Positions 26,002 through 35,116 of a stretch of 64,000 nt of DNA are shown piece by piece; the stretch's first letter is position 1; each line of letters opens with the position of its first letter. The DNA is from Allorhodopirellula solitaria (GTDB lineage: Bacteria > Planctomycetota > Planctomycetia > Pirellulales > Pirellulaceae). The position numbers and the translations under genes are program-made. The notes below the pieces were generated by a model, which made no database searches, was not told the origin of the DNA, and worked only from the letters and a program-made list of their open reading frames with translations. The stretch covers positions 654,795 to 718,794 of the forward strand of contig NZ_SJPK01000003.1 in assembly GCF_007859855.1 (NCBI RefSeq), given 5' to 3'.

Positions 26002-27222
26002 CTATATCGCCGCATCGCTTTCTGAAGAAGCTTTTGTTCCCAATGCACCCCACAGGCCAAAGGGGCTTTGCATTCCTGCACTCAGCATTCCTGCAGCGTT
26101 TCCGACTTGAGCGCTGTTCTGATTTCCCGACTCGATTGAGTCGGTCACGAACTTCACGGCACCGTCGCCCATCAATACATGACAACCTCCCTGGTGACGG
26201 CTCCCCATTGGCAGGATTCCACTATTGAAATTGTTTGTCTCCATGCACAATTTGCTATTCGGTGGGGAGATGGTGTGAACACTACCCCAGATTCCCCGCA
26301 TGTGGGCCCATTGAAATCCACGCCGTTGCTCTGGCTCGGAAGCCGATCCTTGAATCAAGGCATATGTTGCCGTGGGCGCCCAGAATTGTGGACGTTCTGG
26401 ATCCACGAAGGTGTCGCATGATTGGACACCATTCGCGATTTTGACATTGTTGCCGACTGATTGACCAGCATGCGTGCGCACGTCATTGTCGCCAATATCG
26501 GTCGGCATTTCGCCGGCACAGATCGTATTGGATAGACCGTCTAGGACGTCCTTGAAGGAGGATTCGTACCGCGGCACAAAGAAACCGCGGCAGGAGGCTG
26601 CTCTTGCAATCGCGGCAGCAGTTGATTCCACGCCACTGTCGTTACGGCCACCCGCCGTCATTTGTGCTGAATCTCCAATGCATGCCATGTAGTTGGTGCG
26701 TCCTTGAGCTGGCAGCCCCTTGCCCGGATCGCTGGGGCAGCGAAAGGTGGGCACGTCAGCCATCCAGGGCGAATACCCGGCAGCCGCTTGGCTACCAAGC
26801 GACCGGCGCGGGTCTGGTCCCATGGAAGGGAATCTCGCACCTGATACTGGATCAGTATGAGGGTTGCTTATCTGCTGCCACATTGCCTGCTGCTCGACGA
26901 ACGGCAAGAGCGGCACGAGGAAAGAGAGAGACATGCGATTGTTCGCCAGCGGAGCAGCCCCGACAGATCCACCGTCTGGGTTGCCGCCCGCTCGGTTCGG
27001 TGTCCCCGTCCCATGTTTGGGAATCATGTTGAAGGAAGCGTGGTAGTTATGGATACCCAAGCCAATCTGCTTGAAATTATTGCTGCAGCTCATTCGGCGA
27101 GCTGCCTCGCGAGCAGCCTGAACTGCAGGAAGCAGCAGTCCTACCAAGACGCCGATGATGGCGATGACGACAAGCAGCTCGACCAGTGTGAAAGCGTGCC
27201 TAGAACTTCGATGGATCAACAC
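26002..27222 (-). CDS. DUF1559 protein with prepilin-type N-terminal segment
   Basis: A 406-residue paralogue of the protein at 5338-6561. The class III prepilin signal is [20 protein letters not shown], with Ala instead of Gly just before the Phe. The [18 protein letters not shown] segment follows, and near the C-terminus come [22 protein letters not shown] and [10 protein letters not shown], as in the first copy. GTG 27222 is preferred because it places the signal as in the paralogue and has an AGG eight bases upstream; a TTG 78 bases earlier only adds unrelated sequence. Role unknown. Confidence 0.9.
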   Translation of the reverse strand: MLIHRSSRHAFTLVELLVVIAIIGVLVGLLLPAVQAAREAARRMSCSNNFKQIGLGIHNYHASFNMIPKHGTGTPNRAGGNPDGGSVGAAPLANNRMSLSFLVPLLPFVEQQAMWQQISNPHTDPVSGARFPSMGPDPRRSLGSQAAAGYSPWMADVPTFRCPSDPGKGLPAQGRTNYMACIGDSAQMTAGGRNDSGVESTAAAIARAASCRGFFVPRYESSFKDVLDGLSNTICAGEMPTDIGDNDVRTHAGQSVGNNVKIANGVQSCDTFVDPERPQFWAPTATYALIQGSASEPEQRRGFQWAHMRGIWGSVHTISPPNSKLCMETNNFNSGILPMGSRHQGGCHVLMGDGAVKFVTDSIESGNQNSAQVGNAAGMLSAGMQSPFGLWGALGTKASSESDAAI

Positions 27223-27731
27223 AAAATACCTTAGTGAAAGAGTGTAGGCGCAGCAGTTAGCAGCCACCTCAGAGAATTGGTTTTCGGCTTGGCAAGACAA
27301 TGAATTACTGGATCTGAGCAGATCCGGCAGGACGAACCGAGTCGATTCGCTGTGGTTTGCGTGGGGAAGTAAGGTCTTGCGACGCCTTAGGGGGTTATGA
27401 AACTCCGCAGCGTCGGCCAGGTTTCGGGAATTCTCTCGGATTTATTCAGGCTTTGACAGGGGGGCTTCTCGCCTTTTATTGGCGGTCATCCAGGATGCGG
27501 TATTTTCGAGGCTTGGACTCCTGCGTCCCGTGAGAAAAAGGGCAAGCTCACTGCGTTTGGGCCGCACCACTATCGCCCAGGTTGTGCAGGAAATGACAGG
27601 CGAACGGATTGTTCCTTTCCAAGCCAGCGTCCTCACAGAGCTTCGCTCCGTTATTCCCGGCACCTGAACTACATGCGATTTCAGAATGAATCGCAAATTA
27701 CTCGGCGCAGGAGTACAGTACTGAAAAAATC
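27223..27731. other. intergenic stretch with a decayed family A piece
   Basis: No supported gene. Bases 27617-27670 resemble the interior of the family A element in reverse (CCAAGCCAGCGTCCTC, then AGAGCTTCGCTCCG and CCCGGCA), clearly diverged. The remaining sequence shows no recognised feature; the promoter of the DUF1559 gene should lie near 27230-27300. Confidence 0.4.
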
Positions 27732-28365
27732 GGCTCATCCGACGGAAGCGTGCGCCCGAGGTTTTCAAGGCATGGCTCCCGTATCGAAGGATTTATTTGT
27801 GGGATGTGATTATCAATGTTAGACTGGCACTGGCGGGTGAAACGGAGCCGAGCTCGAATGGCGTGGACTTAAGCAGCTTTACTCGAGTTTCACGGGCATC
27901 TGTTTTCGCTTCCGTCCGGCTTGTCCGGGCGGAGCGGCAACTGCAAGCTACCTGCAAAACGCCCTCGCCAGATCGATCTCCGCTCCGGGCTTGTCCCGGC
28001 GGAATCAGCGAAGCAAGTCGTGTGACCGCCGGGACAAGCCCGAGACGGAGCACCGTTTCTACTTCGCATTTTTTCGGTAGCTGCCAGTTGATTCCTCCGC
28101 CGAGACAAGCTCGACGGAAGGATGTCTCACAGGCGGCAATCGCTTAAGTCCACGCCATTCGAGCCGAGCTCTGCAGAGGTGCTGGCTTGGCAAGGGATAT
28201 CTCGGTCGCCAGCGTTTCCCTGCAAAAGCGGTACGCCAATGGTGTTGTCGGTCCCTGGCGAGCGCTTGTTCGTCAGGGACGCATTTTTGAACGATCATTG
28301 GATACTCGAGCCATGCCTCAAAAAACCTTCCGCTGTGCTCTGCGCACGCTTCCGTCGGATGAACC
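27732..28365 (+). repeat. family A MITE-like element carrying a nested insertion
   Basis: Ends GGCTCATCCGACGG... and ...GTCGGATGAACC are inverted, and the element is flanked on both sides by the perfect 8-bp direct repeat AAAAAATC (27724-27731 and 28366-28373). Removing the nested element at 27855-28161 and one 9-bp duplication leaves 318 bp, the same length as the other full copies. Non-coding; the frames through it differ between copies only by repeat divergence. Confidence 0.88.
27855..28161. mobile_element. nested 307-bp family C element with 9-bp target duplication
   Basis: Left end CGAATGGCGTGGACTTAAGC and right end GCTTAAGTCCACGCCATTCG are perfect 20-bp inverted repeats. AGCCGAGCT is duplicated exactly on both sides (27846-27854 and 28162-28170), while intact family A copies have it once. 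The interior holds more palindromes, such as CGGGCTTGTCCCGGCGG with its exact inverse, and no transposase frame. It is best read as a miniature inverted-repeat element moved by a transposase elsewhere. Confidence 0.88.
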
Positions 28366-28810
28366 AAAAAATCCACCACACTGGATCATTCAGGACGGGG
28401 TCTGCGACCCACTTCGGGGTCGACGCTACTCCTTCAACCCTGCACCGTAGCTGGCGCTGCGCTGACCTACGGCTATTGTCTGAAATCCCGATCGGGATAC
28501 TTGTAGATAGTCAGCAGGTTTGCTCCCCCGTGTGCTTGTCACACGCCGAAGCGACGTTTTGAAATTAGAAAACGGCGTCATCGACACGCGTTCCCCTGTC
28601 GGCTTGTCTGGCAGGAAACCAAGCCGACAAACTTTGCGCTGATGCGGGGCACGCCCACATGGGAGCAGCTTGAACCCTCCATCTTCTAATCACAAAACGG
28701 CGATTCCTGTCAGGCAAGTTGACAGTGGATCCTTGATGGGTAACCGACTGCTCGTCGCCTCGCCACTTATCGATCATGCGATGCTACCGTGTGACCAGGT
28801 TGCTTCGAGT
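28366..28810. other. intergenic stretch with small palindromes
   Basis: No supported gene. Bases 28444-28480 carry, inverted, the repeat also seen near 25680 (words GTAGGTCAGCG and AGCGCCA). A TGTCGGCTT/AAGCCGACA hairpin spans 28597-28629. MsrB ends at 28811 on the minus strand. Confidence 0.45.
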
Positions 28811-29215
28811 TTACTTCTTTTCGGCGTGGATGGTTGCGGGGATTTCTTGGCCAGCTGGAATGAAGCGCATTGAAATGCTGTTGACGCAGTGGCGTGTGTT
28901 TTTGTCGGTCAATCGTTCCCCCTGAAACACGTGGCCGAGGTGACCGCCACAATTGGCGCACATGATTTCGGTTCGCCTGCCGTCGGCATCGACGTCATGG
29001 AGAATAGCACCTTCGATTTCGTCATCGAAACTTGGCCAGCCGCAATGGCTATCGAACTTGTCGTCGCTACGGTACAGCTCCGCATTGCACTGGCGGCAAA
29101 CATACGTACCGGCATCTTTCGTGTTCGTGTATCCGCCCGGGCCAGGAGCCTCGGTGCCTTTCTGCAAGATCACGCGAGCTTCTTCAGCGTTGAGCGAGTT
29201 GTAAGCTTGGTTCAT
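28811..29215 (-). CDS. msrB: peptide-methionine (R)-S-oxide reductase
   Basis: A 134-residue single-domain enzyme that reduces the R form of methionine sulfoxide in proteins. Two zinc CxxC pairs are present (CRQC, CANC), as are the HCGWPSF motif and the catalytic Cys in [11 protein letters not shown]. There is no signal peptide, so it is cytoplasmic. Its ATG overlaps the ybhN stop as ATGA, implying coupled expression with that membrane protein. Confidence 0.95.
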   Translation of the reverse strand: MNQAYNSLNAEEARVILQKGTEAPGPGGYTNTKDAGTYVCRQCNAELYRSDDKFDSHCGWPSFDDEIEGAILHDVDADGRRTEIMCANCGGHLGHVFQGERLTDKNTRHCVNSISMRFIPAGQEIPATIHAEKK

Positions 29216-30237
29216 GATTGTTCTTCAGAGGAGGGTCGTGCGGGTGTGTCGGCGGGCCGCGGCGGGGTAGGGTCCGAGGGATGGTCGGCAGCAAACTTCG
29301 CGTCCGTCCGTGCTTCGACTGCGCCACTGTATATCTCGTGCGCGACCAGAACAATCATGCCAATGAACAGCGGTACGAAGTAGTAGAGGATGCGGAAGAT
29401 CAAGACCGACGCGAGCACGGGTTGTCCGACGGTGTCCTTGAGCAGCGTCCAGAGAATGAGCTCGAGGACGCCGAGTCCGCCGGGGACTTGAGAGATCAAC
29501 GAGATCACGATGGCGACCAGATAAGCGGCCAATACCATTGGGAAGGGGACGACGGCGTTACCGGGCATCACGAGATAAAGAGCTGTCGCGGAGATCAGCA
29601 GATCTACCGCCGCCACCGACGCCTGAACCGTGGCGAGTCCTACCGAGGGAGGCCGCAGGTGCAGCCGGCCGATCGGCCAAGGTTTGTGCCAAAACAAGCA
29701 AACCATCCCGTACAGGAAGCTGATGCTCAGCAAGATGATGCCGAGCGTTCGCGTGCCAAAGGGCAGGGCGTACTTCGCGGGCAGCTCAATCGGTGCCAGC
29801 GTGAGGGCAATGCCGCCGAGCAAGCAGACACCTGACCAGAACGTCAGCCCCAAGACCGAAACCAGCGCCACGATCTGAGTGTGGCTCAGGCCCCAGCGAT
29901 GGTAGAAGCGATATCGAATCGGGGCCGCTGCGATCAGCGTGCCGAGGTTATTGCCCAGTGAATAGCCGATGAAGGAGACCAGGGCGACCCGCCGCAGTGG
30001 CAAGACCCGGCGCACGTACCGCAGGGCGAGCAAGTCGTAGCAGGCTAGCAACCCGTAATTCAACGCAATCAACATCGCTGCGATGACGAGGTAGGCGGGC
30101 TGAACGCTGGTTAGCCCATGAACAAAATCTTCACGAGAAACTTTGCTCGCTTCGGTAATGAGCAACCGAATGGCAAACGCGAAGAGCACCAATGCCATCG
30201 CGGGTCCGACGAGTTTGCGAGGATCTACCTTGAGCAC
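29212..30237 (-). CDS. YbhN/UPF0104 family membrane protein (LPG synthase TM-like)
   Basis: A 341-residue integral membrane protein with about eight hydrophobic segments and the family's characteristic stretches [25 protein letters not shown] and [19 protein letters not shown]. It is related to the flippase-like part of lysylphosphatidylglycerol synthases but has no aminoacyl-transferase domain. A role in moving or making lipid-linked compounds is inferred from the family. The start is GTG 30237. It is immediately upstream of msrB and overlaps it by four bases. Confidence 0.85.
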   Translation of the reverse strand: MLKVDPRKLVGPAMALVLFAFAIRLLITEASKVSREDFVHGLTSVQPAYLVIAAMLIALNYGLLACYDLLALRYVRRVLPLRRVALVSFIGYSLGNNLGTLIAAAPIRYRFYHRWGLSHTQIVALVSVLGLTFWSGVCLLGGIALTLAPIELPAKYALPFGTRTLGIILLSISFLYGMVCLFWHKPWPIGRLHLRPPSVGLATVQASVAAVDLLISATALYLVMPGNAVVPFPMVLAAYLVAIVISLISQVPGGLGVLELILWTLLKDTVGQPVLASVLIFRILYYFVPLFIGMIVLVAHEIYSGAVEARTDAKFAADHPSDPTPPRPADTPARPSSEEQS

Positions 30238-30323
30238 GGTATGTTAACGCTCGCTGGCGCGGGGGAGGGAAGGAGAGGCGGGGGACTGTATCTTAACAGG
30301 CATTGTGCGATTTGCCTGCTCCT

Positions 30324-30809
30324 CTACTGCCAATCGCCTGCGTTGCCTGCCGCGGGGCGATGGTTGATATCCTCTAGCTCAAATTCGCGGAACCGTTTTT
30401 CTCGCTCCCGCTGCTCCGCTTCGCTGTCCTGGGCGGGAGGGGCTTCCCCGTCGGTATCCATGATGTCTCGGTCTTGGGGTGCGCCGGACGCCTCAGCGTT
30501 TGGGGCGGCGTCACTGGAATCGCCATCGTCCCCACCGGCGTAGTCCATGCTGGGACCATCGGATTGAGCGCGGGCGGACAGGTCCGACGCTCGGCTGCCA
30601 CCGGGGTCAAAGATGCTGCCGACACGCCCCGAGTCCCGCAGGGTTCGCTGCCACGCACCGCCGTAGGATGCGTAGGCCTCGTCGTCGCAATCGGCGCATA
30701 AGCGGCAGCCACCGAGAACCATCAGGCCGCCTAGCAGGCACCCCAACCAGACAAAACTGACAACGGCTGATGCGGAGAAACGGAATCGGGCGGATTGGGA
30801 AGCAGTCAT
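30324..30809 (-). CDS. planctomycete lipoprotein, unknown function
   Basis: A 161-residue protein with an N-terminal hydrophobic segment and lipobox (VLGGC), followed by CRLCADCDDEAYASYGGAWQR and SGRVGSIFDPGG, a combination I associate with conserved planctomycete lipoproteins. The rest is acidic and of low complexity (Asp/Ser/Ala/Glu). It would be anchored in a membrane facing the periplasm. No partner is obvious; it lies 86 bases after the start of ybhN on the same strand and could be its upstream operon member. Confidence 0.75.
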   Translation of the reverse strand: MTASQSARFRFSASAVVSFVWLGCLLGGLMVLGGCRLCADCDDEAYASYGGAWQRTLRDSGRVGSIFDPGGSRASDLSARAQSDGPSMDYAGGDDGDSSDAAPNAEASGAPQDRDIMDTDGEAPPAQDSEAEQREREKRFREFELEDINHRPAAGNAGDWQ

Positions 30810-31100
30810 AGCAAATGCCGAGTGGGATCGCTTTCAGTAAAAATCCTCGACGGGCGAGGCGTTCTAAGATTGTTTTCGGCGTCCAGCCCAACGTCAGCTG
30901 AGTCAAAATGGGAAGAATTTGCGGGTTAATCGGATGGTAGTGGTTATTTTTGATGAAAATTTCCAAAATTTAGTTAAGTTCGGCCTTCCCCAAGACGGGG
31001 GAAATACGAGAGAACCGAATTGTCAGGTTGGCAAGGACGCTAATCAGACGCTCGAGCGGGACGTTCGAGCCTTTTCGGCGACTCACAAGGATGTAAAGTA

Positions 31101-31394
31101 ATGGCCCAATTCGTATTGTTGACCTCGGCGTTGAGTGTTCTCGGGTTGCCTTTGATCGCCCTCGCGGCGTTATTGCTAGCAAAGCTGTCCACGGGCGCGG
31201 CGGCGCGGCGGGCCGAACGCCGGTTCTTGGCGGTCTTGGTCGTCATGTCGCTGGTCACCATGCACACCGTCATGACGCAGAACGCCGCCTGGTTGATCCA
31301 CACCGCGACTCTCGGGCTGATGGTGGTCGGTTCTCTTTGGATTCCGAACCAACAAGCCTACAATGATTCGAAAGATCCGTTCTTCGCGGGCTGA
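31101..31394 (+). CDS. small membrane protein, unknown function
   Basis: 97 residues with three hydrophobic segments (near 5-27, 42-57 and 67-83) separated by a basic loop AARRAERR, and a short soluble tail. I do not recognise it. It sits 90 bases upstream of aroA in the same direction and could share its transcript. Confidence 0.65.
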   Translation: MAQFVLLTSALSVLGLPLIALAALLLAKLSTGAAARRAERRFLAVLVVMSLVTMHTVMTQNAAWLIHTATLGLMVVGSLWIPNQQAYNDSKDPFFAG

Positions 31395-31484
31395 TCAATT
31401 ACTAAAAAGTCGTGGCGACTTTCGCGATTTTCTCCTGTCGAGTTCGCCACGCCGTTTCCTTTCCAACATCCCCCTCTCTCGCTC

Positions 31485-32921
31485 ATGACCGATCCCATCG
31501 CAGCAGCTCCGTCGACTCGGGTGTGCGTTGTCCCGGGGGGCCCCGTCGAGGGAAGCGTTCGGCCACCAGGCAGCAAGAGCTTGACGAACCGCGCCTTGGT
31601 CTGCGCCGCCTTCGCCAGCGGCACGAGCCGGCTGAGCGGTACCCTGGTCAGCGAAGACACCGAGGTGATGATCGAGTCGCTCGCCAAGATCGGCGTTGCG
31701 ATCAAGAAGGTCGATGGAGGCCAGGCACTCGTAATCGAGGGAATCGGTGGGGTGATCAGCGAAGACGCCAGACGCATCAGTGCTCAGTCGCCCGTCGAGA
31801 TGTTCATCGCCAACAGCGGCACGACAATCCGATTCCTAACCGCCGCCCTGTCCGCGTTCGGGGGACGCTACCGCTTGTCGGGGATCCCACGGATGAGTGA
31901 ACGACCGATCGGTGATTTGGTCGATGCGATCAAGCCGATCTTGGATGGCGAAATTGTCGCGGAGTCCCCCGGCGGTTGCCCGCCGGTGAGTATCGATTCA
32001 CGCGGCTGGAAAGGATCAGGGCTCGCAGTAAGCGGTGGCGTGAGTAGCCAGTACCTCAGTGGTTTGATGATGGCTGCCCCCATCGCGAGCCAAGCGGTCC
32101 GGATGGAAATTGTCGGCGAGATGGTGTCGATGCCCTATGTTCGCATGACGGCCGGATTGATGCAGACGTTCGGTGGCCAGACGCAGTGGGAACAGGACGA
32201 CGATGGAAAACTGTCTGCTGTTACCGTTGGTGGCGAGTACGTCGGGTGTGAATGGGCGATTGAGCCAGACGCGTCGGCAGCGAGCTATTTCTGGGCGGCA
32301 GCAGCAATCAGCGGCGGGCGTGTGCTCGTCCAGGGACTCGGCGAAGACGCCTCCCAAGGTGATGTCGGGTTCGCCCGGGTGCTAGCGCAGATGGGCTGCG
32401 ACTACACAGCGACCGACGCCGGAATCGAGATCGCGGCGGAGACAGCTGGTTCGGAACCTGCCGCCTTGAGTCCGCCATCGCTGCGTGGGATCGACGTGCA
32501 GATGGGCGAGATCAGCGACACAGTGCAGACCCTGTCAGTCGTCGCGCTCTTTGCCGACGGACCGACTCGCATTCGCGGCGTGGGACACAATCGGTTCAAA
32601 GAGACCGATCGGATCGGCAACCTCGCTATCGAACTGAGAAAGCTGGGCGGGCGAGTCGACGAGCACGACGATGGACTGACGGTGTATCCATTGACGGCCG
32701 AGCGAATCGCCAGCGACGAAACCGTTGTCTTGGAGACTTACAACGACCACCGCATGGCGATGAGCTTTGCATTGTTAGGATTGCGGATCGCGGGTATCGA
32801 AATTCTCAATCCAGCATGCACGCGGAAAACCTACCCGGAGTTCTGGGCTGATTTGGAGTCTTTGACCGGTCGGGCACATCACTGGCATTCGTCTGATCGC
32901 CCATCGGAGTCGATCGCGTGA
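31485..32921 (+). CDS. aroA: 3-phosphoshikimate 1-carboxyvinyltransferase (EPSP synthase)
   Basis: Joins phosphoenolpyruvate to shikimate 3-phosphate, the sixth step of the shikimate pathway. The 478-residue protein has RPPGSKSLTNRALV, NSGTTIRFLTAAL, PRMSERPIGDLVDAI, DASAASYFWAAA, HNRFKETDRI, YNDHRMAMSFALLGL and CTRKTYPEFW, i.e. all main substrate-binding motifs. It is a little longer than usual (about 430), partly from an insert around ETAGSEPAALSPPSLR. The stop overlaps the GTG of the next gene as GTGA. Confidence 0.96.
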   Translation: MTDPIAAAPSTRVCVVPGGPVEGSVRPPGSKSLTNRALVCAAFASGTSRLSGTLVSEDTEVMIESLAKIGVAIKKVDGGQALVIEGIGGVISEDARRISAQSPVEMFIANSGTTIRFLTAALSAFGGRYRLSGIPRMSERPIGDLVDAIKPILDGEIVAESPGGCPPVSIDSRGWKGSGLAVSGGVSSQYLSGLMMAAPIASQAVRMEIVGEMVSMPYVRMTAGLMQTFGGQTQWEQDDDGKLSAVTVGGEYVGCEWAIEPDASAASYFWAAAAISGGRVLVQGLGEDASQGDVGFARVLAQMGCDYTATDAGIEIAAETAGSEPAALSPPSLRGIDVQMGEISDTVQTLSVVALFADGPTRIRGVGHNRFKETDRIGNLAIELRKLGGRVDEHDDGLTVYPLTAERIASDETVVLETYNDHRMAMSFALLGLRIAGIEILNPACTRKTYPEFWADLESLTGRAHHWHSSDRPSESIA

Positions 32922-33670
32922 GCCTGTTGATTACCTGCGATACCGGAGGCTGGAAAACGCCTTCTCGGTTGCGGTCCCATTTAGAGGGGACGGAGCTCTC
33001 CTCAGCGGGAGTGATCGCGGGTCGAATCGGCGGGGATCAACTGCTTCGTCCCGCGGTTGATCGGGAAGCCAACTTCGCGGCACGGCGTTTGGCGCATCGC
33101 TGCGGAGGCGTCGTTGTCTGTAACGAGTACCGCGGCGATCTGATCAACGTGGGCCACTCGCTGCACCATCGTCAGCTCTTCCCCGCCGGGGCTCGAGCTT
33201 TACCCACGCTGACACGCGAAGTGATCGTCCAAGAGATCTACACGCCGTACCGTAATCGCGTCCAGCGGCAGTTGCTCGACTTATTGCGGAGTTGGTCCTA
33301 TGTCGTGCATTTGTCGATCCGGACATTTGCGGCCAAGACGCGCGAGGGGCACTGGCGACGCGGCGACGTCGGGCTCCTTTACGATCCCGCTCGGCAAGAC
33401 GAGACGGATTGGTGTTTGGATTTAATCGACGAACTCTATCTGTCGACTCCCGACCTCAAAGTGCGACGCAATCATCCTGGCCGCGGAACCAACGATTCGT
33501 TGACGAAGTCTCTGCGGATGCAGTTCTCTCCCGACGTGTACCTTGGGATTGAAATCGTGCTCAACCGGGCTTGGATGGGCCGTTCGGTTTTGCGCCGCGA
33601 CCAAACGCTCGATTTGGTCGGTGATGCCGTCGGCGAATTATCAGGCGAGCCGATCGAGCGAGCGGCCTAG
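32918..33670 (+). CDS. N-formylglutamate amidohydrolase family protein
   Basis: A 250-residue member of the FGase family, zinc-dependent hydrolases that release formate from N-formylglutamate in one histidine-degradation route. Seen are CNEYRGDLINVGHSLHHRQLF, VHLSIRTFAAKTREGHWRRGDVGLLYDP and NHPGRGTNDSLTKSLR. Substrate is uncertain: there are no hut genes nearby, and planctomycete members may have another role. The GTG start overlaps the aroA stop, so translation is likely coupled to aroA. Confidence 0.85.
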   Translation: MSLLITCDTGGWKTPSRLRSHLEGTELSSAGVIAGRIGGDQLLRPAVDREANFAARRLAHRCGGVVVCNEYRGDLINVGHSLHHRQLFPAGARALPTLTREVIVQEIYTPYRNRVQRQLLDLLRSWSYVVHLSIRTFAAKTREGHWRRGDVGLLYDPARQDETDWCLDLIDELYLSTPDLKVRRNHPGRGTNDSLTKSLRMQFSPDVYLGIEIVLNRAWMGRSVLRRDQTLDLVGDAVGELSGEPIERAA

Positions 33671-33961
33671 CATCGGGAGAACATTGAGTGGCGTGAGCTT
33701 CGGGCTTACGGTCGGCAAGAATCGCAAGCTGCAGGTTTCGCCGCTTTTCGACTTGTTACTCATTGGGCCCGTGTTCCCTCGTTGGCTTCGCTCCCGACTA
33801 TCGCGAATACTCGGGTTTTTCGGCATCACTGAGAATCTCGGGATTTTGGCAGGCGGAAGCGCCGAAAAGGAGAGATAGAAGCACACGCATGAAGCGATCG
33901 ATGTGCGTTTCAAGGACGAAGCTGGTCTTCTTTTCACCATCCAGCTTGCGAGTCCCCGGCT
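33671..33961. other. intergenic stretch with GCTTGCGA-type repeat words
   Basis: No supported gene. AGTGGCGTGAGCTTCGGGCTT near 33696 and CCAGCTTGCGAG near 33943 resemble the palindrome at 25552-25602, so this may be a decayed and expanded copy of the same repeat type. Confidence 0.4.
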
Positions 33962-34795
33962 ATGCGAAGTCTCACTATTGGCGCCCTGATTGTTTGCGGC
34001 GGAACCATCGCAGCCCTGCCGTTTCGACGCGATCATGTCGAGACGGTTCCCGAGGAAAACAGCTCCAGCTTGATCACGATGCCGGCTTCGGAGTTGGCGA
34101 TCTCGAGCGATATGGTGCCCGACGCCCCTTGGTTTTCAGAATCGGAGAGTAGCGAGCGATTGGGTACCCTGCGTCAACGCGCTCAATCAGCTATGTCTCT
34201 GGCGTCGCAGGCGCGGCGCCCCGATGCCATGCGTGGTATCCCATCGCAGGCCTCGGCACGCCCGCGGCGTGATGTCCGTCTGCCACTGACCTATGACGAC
34301 CTCGCTGTGCCGCTGACGGCGACCCACTTCCACGATGGTCGATTCAATGCTCTGGCGAGCCAGCAAGCCGCACCGTGGCAGCAGCCGGCTCAACCGAGTC
34401 AGGCCCAGCAGATGTCGCCGCAACAATTAACCGCTTCGAACCAAGGTTCGGCGAACAGCAGTTTCGAGACGATGCAGGTCCGAGCGAATTCCCCGCAGCA
34501 GTCTGCTGCTCGGCGTCCGCCGTGGGAGATGGCAGGCGATCTGCCGCAGTCGATCTTGCTGGATTCGACTTCGCCTGCGACCGCACCTTCGACGACGCCC
34601 TCGACGTCGCCCTTGACCTCGCCCGTAGCGCAGGCAACGACTGCCCCAGCTGCGTCGCAGCCATCCGGGCCAGCGTCCTCGCAGCCGACGGCCGTGGTAG
34701 GTCGCTTAGCGAGCGATTCACAAATGCGCCCTCGAGACGTCGCTGAGACGCCGGCGCAGCCCCGCCAGCGGCACTGGATTCGTCAGCCCAACTGA
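33962..34795 (+). CDS. secreted or membrane-anchored low-complexity protein
   Basis: 277 residues with a short N-terminal hydrophobic segment (RSLTIGALIVCGGTIAAL) that is either a signal peptide or an anchor. The remainder is rich in Gln, Ser, Thr, Ala and Pro, with TTPSTSPLTSPVA-type stretches, and has no recognised domain. The segment TYDDLAVPLTATHFHDGRFN is the only well-ordered-looking part. It lies upstream of parA on the same strand, separated by 320 bases that include palindromes. Confidence 0.6.
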   Translation: MRSLTIGALIVCGGTIAALPFRRDHVETVPEENSSSLITMPASELAISSDMVPDAPWFSESESSERLGTLRQRAQSAMSLASQARRPDAMRGIPSQASARPRRDVRLPLTYDDLAVPLTATHFHDGRFNALASQQAAPWQQPAQPSQAQQMSPQQLTASNQGSANSSFETMQVRANSPQQSAARRPPWEMAGDLPQSILLDSTSPATAPSTTPSTSPLTSPVAQATTAPAASQPSGPASSQPTAVVGRLASDSQMRPRDVAETPAQPRQRHWIRQPN

Positions 34796-34867
34796 GCAAA
34801 ACGCCTGTTGGCGAGAAGGTGTTTTCTAGGAGAGCGAGATCGCAGAGCCGCTCAATCCCAGGGCCCA

Positions 34868-34883
34868 CGTTCCATGTGAAACG
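34868..34883. promoter_or_regulatory. parS-like ParB site, copy 1
   Basis: CGTTCCATGTGAAACG matches 12 of 16 positions of the widely conserved parS palindrome TGTTTCACGTGAAACA. It lies 234 bases upstream of parA. Confidence 0.5.
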
Positions 34884-34908
34884 CCTAGGTGATCTCCGGT
34901 GGCGCTGT

Positions 34909-34938
34909 CAAGGTCGGTTTCTTGTGAAACCGACCTTG
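34909..34938. promoter_or_regulatory. 30-bp perfect palindrome with parS-like centre
   Basis: Thirteen-base perfect arms (CAAGGTCGGTTTC / GAAACCGACCTTG) around TTGT. The centre GGTTTCTTGTGAAACC (34916-34931) matches 12 of 16 parS positions. It could be a ParB site, a hairpin ending the upstream transcript (though without a T-run), or both. A half-site, GTTTCACC, follows near 34952. Confidence 0.5.
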
Positions 34939-35116
34939 TCTCACTTAACGAGTTTCACCTAAAAACGGAGTGGAAATAAAGTCGCCGCGGATGTCGCCAC
35001 GACTACTGGGGACAACACCCCAACGGCTCACTTCGCCGCCCCTTCGAACCTCCGATAGGTTCGCCGCAGAGGGTTGCGGCGAGGGTGACCAGGGCAATCA
35101 ATAGGAACTCCACACC

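Noticed and set aside
27442-27768. 108-codon minus-strand frame upstream of the second DUF1559 gene
   Set aside because: Its first codons fall in the family A element and its translation has no recognisable features.
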